From: Triticum aestivum | Lineage: Eukaryota > Streptophyta > Magnoliopsida > Poales > Poaceae | Direction of reading: 5' to 3' | Length of the DNA stretch: 64,000 nt | NCBI RefSeq assembly: GCF_018294505.1 | Contig: NC_057804.1 | Location: forward strand, 254,890,989-254,954,988 | Shown: positions 55,168 to 64,000 of the stretch, piece by piece | Numbering within the stretch: the stretch's first letter is position 1 | Layout: each line of letters opens with the position of its first letter | Notes under the pieces: model-generated | What the model was told of the DNA's origin: nothing | The model's input: only the letters and a program-made list of their open reading frames with translations | Database searches by the model: none | Made by a program: the position numbers and the translations under genes

Positions 55168-56917
55168 GGTTAGTTACCACATTGGCAGTTGAAGATATTG
55201 CAACAGGAGTAGCAGAAGAACATTCAGCAACAGAAGTAGCGTTATCACGCTCAATGCATTTTAGACATGGTGGTTCAAATCCTTCTTGAGTGGGACTAAT
55301 CTGTTGAGCGCGAAGTGACTCGTTCTCTTTTTGAAGATCTTCATGAATCGCTTTCAATTTCTCAAGATCTTGCTTCCTTTGAAGATAATCGTAGGAAAGC
55401 TTTTCATGAGTTGTTGTGAGCGTTTCATGACGACTTTTAAGTTCTTCGTACTTAACATGAAGATTTTTGATGTCTTCAATTAAGGACTGAGATTGGGTCA
55501 TTTCCGCGTCCAATAGGTCATCGCTTTTGTCTAATAGTTTTTGAATATGTTCCATAGCTTTCTGTTGTTCAGTTGCAATTTTAGCAAGTGTTTTGTAACT
55601 AGGTTTGAATTCACCATCAGAGTCATCTTCACTTGATGTTTGAAAGTAGGCATCGCGTGATTTTACCTTGGCACCATGTGCCATGAAGCAGTAGGTGGGA
55701 GCCGAGTCGTCCTTGTCATTATCATCAGTGTTGGTGACGAAGCCATTGTCTTCAGTGTTGAAGATGGACTTGACGACGTAGGCTGTAGCTAGAGCCAGAC
55801 TCGCAACACCAGAGTTAGACTCCTCCTCAGACTCCACCTCCGCCTCCTCAGAAGCAGACTCCTCCTCTGAATCCATCTCCTTGCAAACAAAAGCACGAGC
55901 CTTGCCAGATGAGCTCTTCTTGTGTGATGAAGACTTGGAAGAAGACTTTGAGGATTTCTTCTTCTTCTTGTCATCAGAATCACATTCTTTGCTCTTCTTC
56001 TTCTTATTCTCATTGTCCCACTGTGGACACTCAGAGATGTAGTGACCAGGTTTCTTGCACTTGTGGCAGGTTCTCTTCTTGTGATCATCTGTGGAAACTT
56101 CATCATTTCTTGAGCTGGATCGTGAAGACTTTCTGAAGCCTTTCTTCTTGGTGAATTTCTGGAACTTCTTCACAAGCATAGCAAGCTCCTTTCCAATGTC
56201 TTCAAGATCACCAGAACTGCAGTCAGATTCTTCTTCAGATGAGGAAACAACCTTTGCCTTCAAAGCGCGAGTTCGGCCATAGTTGGGGCCATAGATATCT
56301 CGTTTCTCAGATAGCCGAAACTCATGTGTGTCGAGCCTCTCAAGTATGTCAGACGGATCGAGAGTCTTGAAGTCAGGGCGTTCTTGAATCATCAGGGCTA
56401 AGGTGTCAAATGAGCTGTCAAGTGATCTCAGTAGTGTCTTGACTATTTCATGCTTCGTGATCTCAGTGGCGCCGAGTGCTTGGAGCTCATTTGTGATATC
56501 AGTGAGGCGATCAAATGTGAGCTAGACGTTCTCGTTGTTGTGTCTCTTGAAACGGTTGAAGAGGTTGCGGAGAACACTGATCCTTTGATCTCGCTGAGTT
56601 GAGTCGCCTTCATTGACCTTGGAGAGCCAGTCCCAGAGTAGCTTCGATGTTTCCAGAGCACTCACACGACCATACTGTCCGTTATTCAGATGACCACAGA
56701 TGATGTTCTTGGCAGTAGAGTCCAGTTGAACGAACTTCTTGACATCAGCAGGGGTGACACCTTCACCAGTCTTGGGAATGTCGTTCTTGACGGCATACCA
56801 CAGATCGACATCAATGGCTTCAAGATGCATGCACATCTTATTCTTCCAGTAGGGATACTCAGTGCCATCGAAGATGGGGCACGCAGCGGAGACTTTGATT
56901 ATCCCTGCAGTCGACAT
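55168..56917 (-). pseudogene. Gag of Maximus-like copia, N-terminal part
   Basis: Starts at the ATG at 56917 (MSTAGIIKVSAACPIFDGTE). The UBN2-type capsid follows (YPYWKNKMCMHLEAIDVDLW to LLWDWLSKVNEGD). A TAG at 56522-56524 interrupts the frame where NENVQLTF-like text is expected; the same phase goes on from there to the insertion. The second part (56392 down) holds the zinc knuckle CHKCKKPGHYISEC, Lys/Ser-rich and Glu-rich stretches, and a long coiled coil. After VVTN the frame reads into the inserted LTR and stops at 55163; the true continuation is at 24575. Confidence 0.87.
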
Positions 56918-56965
56918 AGCTAAAACTCCAGGTGGTTAAACCGAATCACACAGAACAAGGGAGTA

Positions 56966-56982
56966 CCTTGCTCTGATACCAA
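56966..56982 (-). promoter_or_regulatory. Primer-binding site of Maximus-like copia
   Basis: Minus-strand TTGGTATCAGAGCAAGG, one base after the LTR end. Initiator-Met tRNA type. Confidence 0.88.
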
Positions 56983-56983
56983 T

Positions 56984-58313
56984 TGAAAGAGCTAGTTATC
57001 GACTAGAGGGGGGGTGAATAGGCGATTTTTATGAAAGTCTTCAAAACATGGGAGTTTCGAAGATAAACAATAGAAATGACACTATTCATATGCAGCGGAA
57101 GGTAGACTACACTAGACAGGCCATAGTCAAGTATTCAATGAAGTGAAAGCACATAGATTATCAGTAGCTAGGTAGTAAGGATCAAGATGGAAGATAGTAT
57201 GAAGCCAATCAGGACAAGTAGTCACACAGTGAAGTCAAACAGATAATGCTAGCAGGCAATGACTTCACGAAGACAAATTGTAAGTAAAGAGAAGTGAGAG
57301 ATAGAACCAGTAGCTTCGGGAGGACAGAGATTTGTTCGACCAGTTCCAGTTGCTGAGACAACTGTACATCTGGTTAGGGAGGCTGAGATACAACTCAGAA
57401 GAGTGCGTCTTCACCTTATTCCCCTTGAGCTAAAGACACCTAGTCCCCGCCCAATCACTCTGGTAAGTCTTCAAGCTAGACTTCCAAACCTTCACAGACT
57501 TCGTCCATCGGCAATCCACAATGACTCTTGGATGCTCAGAACGCGACGCCTAACCGGCTGGAGGATTCACAGTCCTCAAGTGTAACAAGTCTTCAGATCA
57601 CGCGGACAGAAAGACTTCAGTGATGACATGTTTGGGCTCTGGGTGGTTTGGGCTTTGTCCTCGCAAGAATTCTCTCTCAAATGCTTCGGAGGTGGGTTGC
57701 TCTCAAAAGACAAAAGCCGTGCACTAACTCGGAGCAGCCACCAATTTATGGTGTAGGGGGTGGGCTATTTATAGCCACCGGGCAACCCGACCTGATATGT
57801 CTGAAATGACCCTGGGTCACTAAGGAACTGACATGTGTCCCAACGGTCAGATTTCAAACACACGCGGCATCTTGACTTGGGCTACAAGTAAAGCTGACTC
57901 ATCCGACTCTGGATAAGATTTGCTTTCATTGTCTTTGCTCGAAGACATAGGATTAGGTTGAGCATCACTTCAGTCACTCTGACTTTGTTCACTTGGACCC
58001 CACTTAATAGTGCGGTGGTTCCTATGACTCAACAAAGAAGAAAAGGAAACACTGAAACAACTAAGTCTTCGTGCTCCATAGTATTCATGCAATGTCTTCT
58101 CATGTCATAGTCTTCAACGTGAATGGCTTCATAGACCACCATTGTCTTCAATGTCTTCACACATTTTTAGGGGTAATCTCCGGTAGGTAAACCGAATCAA
58201 TGAGGGACTACTACCTGTGTTATCCTGCAATTCTCACAAACACATTAGTCCCTCAACCAGGTTTGTCATCAATACTCCAAAACCAACTAGGGGTGGCACT
58301 AGATGCACTTACA
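56984..58313 (-). repeat. 5' LTR of Maximus-like copia, 1330 bp
   Basis: On the plus strand from TGAAAGAGCTAG to GATGCACTTACA, so TG...CA in both readings. TATA box at 57765-57774. Full length, unlike the 3' copy. Confidence 0.9.
57765..57774 (-). promoter_or_regulatory. TATA box, Maximus-like 5' LTR
   Basis: Minus-strand CTATAAATAG in the same context as in the 3' LTR. Confidence 0.55.
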
Positions 58314-58548
58314 GGTACATACCTCCGGTCCCGATGGCGGATACCGACCGGTAGGGGTAGGTTGTGTCACGACCTCATCGACTCTGATTGACAGAAAACA
58401 TAGCACATCAATCCCCATGTGCAGTTGATCTCATCAATCATGCACATAGCCGATCTGATAAACGACGACATATCTCATCTGCCGCCTCCGCATATCTAAT
58501 ATGCATACGATCTGAATCCAAATCCTATAGCAGAGGCTCTAATACCGC
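58314..58548 (-). mobile_element. Leader fragment of BARE/WIS/Angela-like copia
   Basis: Follows the LTR 58549-59981 on the minus strand. It begins with the primer site GCGGTATTAGAGCC (58531-58548; initiator-Met type with changes) and is cut by the Maximus-like 5' LTR at 58313. Gag and the rest of that element are not in the window. Confidence 0.65.
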
Positions 58549-59981
58549 TGTTGGGTTCTACGGTAGGGTGCGTCGACTGCAAATTAAAATTTTCCTACGC
58601 GGAGAACAACCAGGAACATGCTAGGGGAGATAGATCACAGATTGTTACCACTAGACGCGCAGTGCCATGCAGCGGAAGTAGAGTTGAGGGAGCGTGTTCC
58701 CGGAGCCGCCTTGCATTCCCAGAGTCGTCTCCTCCTTGTCGGTCTCCCACGTAGCTGATCGGATCCCGCGAACAGGCTCTCCGTAGCAGCGCAAGTGCAC
58801 CGCCTCTAACGGTATCCGCGCGTGCAGGAGGAACGTCATGCGGCGGACTGTTAGGTCCGATCACACAACCGGCGGCGAGTGGAGGTGGCTATTCGCAACA
58901 CATGCAAACCCTAGTGATAGCGCCGAAGCGATCAATCGCATGAGTGTGCCGCACCTCCACTTTATATAGGCATCCGTCGTGGGGTCAACACTTGGGCCTC
59001 GCACGGACCCTAAAGCCCATAAGTCTATTCGGCCAGAATCCGAATACAGCTCGGATCGCATCCGACCAGTGTCCTCGGATCCAACCTCGTAGGTTCCTTC
59101 CCTTAAGCACGCGACCCCTTAGGCTCAAGTCGGCTTGGTCGTAGTTCGGATCACCTCCGAACTGCACGGTTGGTAGCGGCCTCTAGCAAGGCATGCCGAA
59201 CACCAAGCAGACTATGAAGCTAGTTAGGCAAACCTGTACAACATGTCACACTTCTGTTCCCTTTGCCTCATGATATATGTTGTCGCCTCAAGGCAAGACT
59301 GTCATCCTGGTGCTAGCCCGACCTCTTTCTCGTTCCAGCGATACCGACCACTTTCCAGATTATCTCATAATCCTTGTCGCATGGCCATGCTTCTCTTGGT
59401 CGGATCACACGAGGGGCCCAGAGTATATCTCTCCTAGTCGGAGGGGCAAATCCCATCTTGCTCGACCATGTCTTGCAGCATGGGTCTGGATAAGCCCGAA
59501 ACCTACCTTTGTAACTACCCAGTCATGGAGATGGAGTAGCGTTTGATCGGCCCAAAGCAAGTATGTCACCATCCTGAGTACATGCGTCAGCTCAGGTCTT
59601 AGGACATAGAACGTATGTTGTACTAGAGACTCACAGATGACGTATCGCTGCGTCTCATAGTTGGGTCTGTCCGACTCGGATCCGACTACGTCGAATCCGA
59701 CCAGACCTTTCCAAGTCCATATTATCCGATTAGCATCCAATGCTCCATGGCTAGCGAGACCGAGCCATCGACCGTGTCATATGCTAGTCTAGTTGGCTGC
59801 GCGTCCACACAACCCTTTCAACTAGGGACCTTTTAGGACAGTCATCATACAATGCATAGTCCCACAAACAAGTCATGTATTTGCTGATACACATCATTGA
59901 TAATGTCCAAGGGCTATCTTTATTCATAAACACATAGGAAATATCATCATACATGATTGCCTCTAGGGCATATCTCCAACA
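58549..59981 (-). repeat. LTR of BARE/WIS/Angela-like copia, 1433 bp
   Basis: Read on the minus strand it starts TGTTGGAGATATGCCCTAGA and ends ACCCAACA. That start is typical of the BARE/WIS/Angela group. TATA box CTATATAAA at 58961-58969. As the primer site lies on its left it is a 5' LTR. The bases AAGGT at 59982-59986 would be one target copy; the other is lost. Confidence 0.82.
58961..58969 (-). promoter_or_regulatory. TATA box, BARE-like LTR
   Basis: Minus-strand CTATATAAA about 1 kb inside the LTR. Confidence 0.5.
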
Positions 59982-60954
59982 AAGGTATGGAATCAACACT
60001 TGACATTGAAGCAACTCAAATACCACAACCAAAACAAAAACAAAGGACTTAGCTTGCAGAATAAGCCAAAACAAACATATAATAGAGATTTTGTCCGAAG
60101 TTTTCATGGTGGGGCCCACACGGGCTCGATCATACAACACCATCATGTACAAGGCAGTGCACATGGCATACGATGCGTCCCTGAGTCAGCATAGCCAAGG
60201 ACTCTTTAATACACAACGAAACCACTGTAAAACCAACCGTGGATAGGCGGACCAGTAGACGTCGAACCCCAATCTCATATCATGCATCTGTCGGAAAGAT
60301 ATCCTAGGTCACTACTTGAATTCCCACCTATGAACTCCCAAAACTTTCTGGTTATGCAATATGGTGTTGGGGATACAGGGAGGCATAAATATCTCACACA
60401 GCTAACAAATCCTACACTCCAACTGTATCCATTCCTCAACACATAACCAAGGAAACCTCGGAAATCGTGTACCTCAGACCTTCAAACACACAATGATACT
60501 AGTCATGGAGGATCATCTGTGCTATCTCCTCCAATACTGGGGATAAGTCACTGCACTATTTTCCACCATGAAAAGTATGGGAGCGTTTCGATTTCGGCAT
60601 CCTCTGGTATTGCGAAACTGAAATGATAGCACTATGAAGAAAACACCTTGGAGCTCAACTCTCCGAGACATTGCCACAACCCCTAAATGTCAAGAGGCAC
60701 CAAGAAAGAATTCCCATCACAATGATATCAAAACGATTCCACAATACCTGCGTGATCCTAAAATTTTTTTAGTGAAAAAGAATAGAAGAGTGGGAAAGCA
60801 CCTACGTCATGAGTCCTCGCCAGAGCAACGAAGGGGATGAGGATTAAAAAGAAATCCTACACTCCGATAGATATAGCTAGACTCAAAATAGTTTTTTTCT
60901 AGACTCAACAACGACATCGGTTTGATCAATCAAGGGGGCTCCTAAGGTCGGTAA
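59982..60954 (-). mobile_element. Leader of a gypsy-type element, truncated
   Basis: About 970 bp between the BARE-like LTR and the primer site of the next LTR. No credible ORF; the longest frames are short and unrecognised. It is the 5' untranslated internal part of the element whose LTR starts at 60971. Confidence 0.5.
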
Positions 60955-60968
60955 GGCTCTGATACCAA
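60955..60968 (-). promoter_or_regulatory. Primer-binding site
   Basis: Minus-strand TTGGTATCAGAGCC, two bases after the LTR end GGGCGCTACA. Confidence 0.85.
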
Positions 60969-60970
60969 CT

Positions 60971-63900
60971 TGTAGCGCCCAAGATGTGATTCTATCCCAA
61001 TCACGTGATGAACTCATTATTGGGGCACAACTACATTTCGAGCGCATAGCAAGGTGGATATCATTACAACATACCATGTACTGAATAGATGAGAATACAA
61101 GATAAAGGCTTACACTCGCCACAAGCTACAATATGAGTACAATAGTTCATCAATACATAGCAATCATCATAGAGCAAGATCCGACTACGGATGAAATCAA
61201 ACGAAAAAGAAGAACGACATCCACTCTGCTTGCCCAGGCTCCCGACCCGGAACCTATATCCCTTTATTGAAGAAGAAGCATAAGAAGAACTCCAAACAAG
61301 CAAGCATCACACGCGTGTCAGATCATCGCATTACATGTACATGCAACTGTTGTTGTAGTAATCTGTGAGCCACGAGTACTCAACAATCCCATTACCATGG
61401 GTATCAAGACTAGCAAAGCTTAATGGATATGGAATAGATAAGTGGTGAGGTTGCAGCAAGCGACGAAGCATGGTATGGTGGCTAACTTACGAGTACAAGA
61501 ATAAGATGAGAACTACGCACCAGTCGCAAACTAGTAATGATCAAGAAGTGATCCTGAACTACTTACATTCAAACATAACCCCACTGTGTTCTCTTCTCAA
61601 CTCACTCGAAAAGAGACTGTCACGGTTACGCACGCGGTTGGTATATTTTAATTCGAGTTTGGGGTCAAGTTCTCTACAACCGGATATTAACAATTCCCAT
61701 CTGCCACATAACCGCGGGCACGACTCTCGAAAGTTTAAACCCTGCAGGAGTTTACCAACTTAGCCCATGACAAGTTCACAATCCACAGAGACAATCCTCC
61801 ATCGCGGACATCCGATCAGACTCAAGATCCCAGTGTACAAGACATTTCGACAATGGTAAAACAAATCCAGCAAGACCTCTCGGCATACCGACACCCTGAT
61901 AGTAGCCACGCATATCTCGTCTCAGGCCACGTCTGGATGGGACAAGCTACGAGTAAAACCAGTCCTCGAGTTTCCCCATGGCGGCCCCGCAGGCTGCCTG
62001 TTTGGACCAACACCATCAGCACTAGGCCCCCCTGTATTATGTTAAATTACTCCTCGGGTAGCGCTAACTCCCTATGCGTAAAATTTAATATCATGTTTAA
62101 TTATTATGTTGGGAAAATGTTAAAACCAATGTTGGGCCTTGCTAGAGGAGTTTTATTCAAAGCGAACTATCAAGAGGGACCTATAAACCCTCATCATGTT
62201 AGGGACGCAAAATCAAGAAATATATCACCGTTATGATGGAAACTAGGGTGGTAAGAGTGGAACAAAACACCAGGCATAAGACCGAGCCTTCCACCCTTTA
62301 CCAAGTATATATGTGCATTAATTAAATAAGAGATATTGTGATATCCCAAGATATCCATTATATCCATGTCCCAACATGGAACAACCTGCAATTGCACCTG
62401 CAACTAGCAACACTATAAGAGGAGCTGAGCAAAGCGGTAACATAGCCAAACAACAGTTTGCTGGAATGGTGGAAAAGGTTAGAGGTTGTTTCATGGCATA
62501 TTGGGAGGCTTGATAAACAAGTGGTAAGAAGCACGACATAGTGATAGCATCGAGACAACTAGCATAGCAAAGATAGTAGTGAGATCCAAGGTGACGGTCA
62601 TCTTGCTTGAAATCCTGCTAGGAAGAAGACCAAATCCATGAAGAAGACGAACGGGCGTAGACGAACCAAACGTAGTCGAACGAATCCTCACGATCGCAAT
62701 AAAACAGGAACTATCAAGGAGAAGCGCAACCGGAAAGAAGCAAACAACAAGATAAACAAATCACATAAACATGGCATGATGCACAAACCAGTATGATGCA
62801 TGTCCGGTTTAATGAGGCATGGCATGGCAAAGTGCAACAAACAATATTACAAATTAAGTGAAGCTCAATATGCGACGAGTTGCACCACATTTATTTATTT
62901 AGTTCTCTCCCGTTTATGTACCCAACAATATTAAATGTTGTTAAACATGGCAAGAGGTGAAGCATATGTAAACTACCTAGTTAAGCAAGTTTAAATGAGG
63001 CCGGAACAACAAACGACAATTCCGGAAAATCCTCATAAGCATATTTCGAATTTGCCCTTGTTCTGCCTAAACCATATTTTAGAGTTGTGAAACATGCAAA
63101 GTAAGTACACAATGTTATTCTAAGCATTTTTCTACCTTATTTACACATAAAGTTTATTTTATTCAGAGCTACGGTTATTAAGTTAAGAAATAAATAATTT
63201 TAACATGTCATTTATGCAAATTAAAGCAAACAACAAGTTTAAACATTTTAAACATGGATGAAAGTTGCCATTTATGAAACTAGATGAAATGCTAAGCATT
63301 TTACATGTTTAAATCATTTTGATCCAATGCACGGTTTGTGAGATATTAAATGCATGAACACGAGGTTTTTTTCCTGTAAAATAGACATTCCTGTGGATAA
63401 TAGGTGAATTCGCAGACGCTGAGAAAATGTATATTGGGCCAAATCTGCAGGTTGGCCCAACAGGAGGGGGAATGGGATGAGGATTCTCACCCTGGGCCAA
63501 AATCTGGCCAACGGCTGGGCCTTGGGGGTCGGCTGACCTGGGCCACGCGACACGGAGCTGGCCTTGGCGCGGTCAACGCTCGGACGACCTGCTGCTGCTT
63601 GTTGCAGAAGAATAGAGGCCGCAGCAGGACTCGGCACGCGGGCGACGCGGGAAGCAGAGGAATGCCGCGACGACGAGGGTGGCACTGGCGGCGGACTTGG
63701 CGCGAGAGGAACCGGGCGGAGGCGACCCGATCCGGCGGCGGGGAGCTCCTGCGGGGTAGCCAGGATGGCGGCGGCGGCCATGGGAGCTCCTGCTTCTGTA
63801 CAAAGGGAAAAAGAGGGAGAGCAGAGAGGGTCAGAGCGGCCAAAGAGAAGAGGATCGGGGGGGGGGGGCGGGGCCTCACCAGCGAGGTCTGGCAAGAAAC

Positions 63901-64000
63901 AACGCGGATCAGAGGCTGCGGGGAGGCTGGTTGGAATGGGAGGAGGCTCGGGTGCGAGCGAGCTGCTTGAACCAGAGCTCGACGGGCGTCCATGGCGTTC
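60971..64000 (-). repeat. Long LTR of gypsy-type element, incomplete
   Basis: Its minus-strand end is CTTGGGCGCTACA at 60971, next to a primer site, so it is a 5' LTR; its start is beyond 64000 and it is at least 3.0 kb. It has AT-rich parts (62700-63400) and a GC-rich block (63480-63990) like the other long LTRs here. Frames open in that block on both strands are a result of base composition. Confidence 0.75.

Larger units (their letters stand above)
15090..58313 (-). mobile_element. SIRE/Maximus-like copia element, split by a 30.6 kb insertion
   Basis: Order on the minus strand: 5' LTR (58313-56984), primer site, gag (56917-55173), [insertion 55167-24576], rest of gag (24575-23801), protease, integrase, RT, RNase H, an extra 3' ORF (19070-16563), purine tract, 3' LTR (16041-15090, truncated). 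The large gag with a zinc knuckle, the DSG-type protease and the extra ORF after pol are the marks of the SIRE/Maximus lineage; the family name is inference. The two LTRs differ at roughly 4 percent of positions over about 400 bases compared by eye. Stops, frame changes and an RNase H deletion show it is dead. Confidence 0.8.

Noticed and set aside
59784..60164. 126-codon ORF on the minus strand
   Set aside because: Spans the edge of the BARE-like LTR into unrelated leader sequence; no motif.

Overview
This window is plant nuclear DNA from the intergenic, transposon-packed part of a large grass genome. The element types point to a Triticeae species (wheat, Aegilops, barley or rye relatives): copia LTRs starting TGTTGGAGATATGCCCTAGAGG, a SIRE/Maximus-type copia element, gypsy LTRs of the CCAACGTATC type, very long TGTRACRCCC-type gypsy LTRs, and two CACTA elements. 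I found no free-standing host gene, tRNA or rRNA. Almost every base belongs to a transposable element (TE) or its debris. Family names are from memory and should be checked; structures, termini and target-site duplications (TSDs) were read from the sequence.

Layout. 1-1935: end of a long LTR on the minus strand, cut into a decayed copia element (1936-4147). 4199-15089: a non-autonomous gypsy-type (Sabrina/Athila-like) block on the minus strand, arranged internal start - LTR - internal - truncated LTR. A 3.8 kb solo LTR (7093-10918, TSD ATATG) is inserted in it. 15090-58313: one minus-strand SIRE/Maximus-like copia element whose gag is split by a 30.6 kb insertion. That insertion (24576-55167, TSD GGTTA) is a plus-strand gypsy-type element with 4.1 kb LTRs and a ruined pol. 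Its 3' LTR holds a hAT element (32477-33735, TSD CAGCCATC) and a CACTA element (35579-53541, TSD ATT). The CACTA element holds a nearly intact chromovirus (38634-44530, TSD TGGAC) and a second CACTA element (44697-51012, TSD GGC). 58314-59981: leader and LTR of a BARE/WIS/Angela-like copia. 59982-64000: leader and long LTR of another minus-strand gypsy-type element, running off the window.

Coding content. The best preserved genes are the chromovirus gag-pol (39412-44237), broken only by one frame change at a poly-C run. The Maximus-like gag, protease, integrase, reverse transcriptase (RT) and RNase H are recognisable but carry stops, frameshifts and an RNase H deletion. Downstream of pol lies an extra 3' ORF preceded by a promoter-like block. 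A 263-codon ORF of unknown function is the only long frame of the Sabrina-like element.

The most interesting item is in the inner CACTA element (44697-51012). It carries a captured piece of a host GABA-transaminase gene (45737-46050), two exons with the intron between them, joined in frame to an upstream exon-like ORF. No transposase is visible in it, so it looks like a gene-capturing (Pack-CACTA) element.
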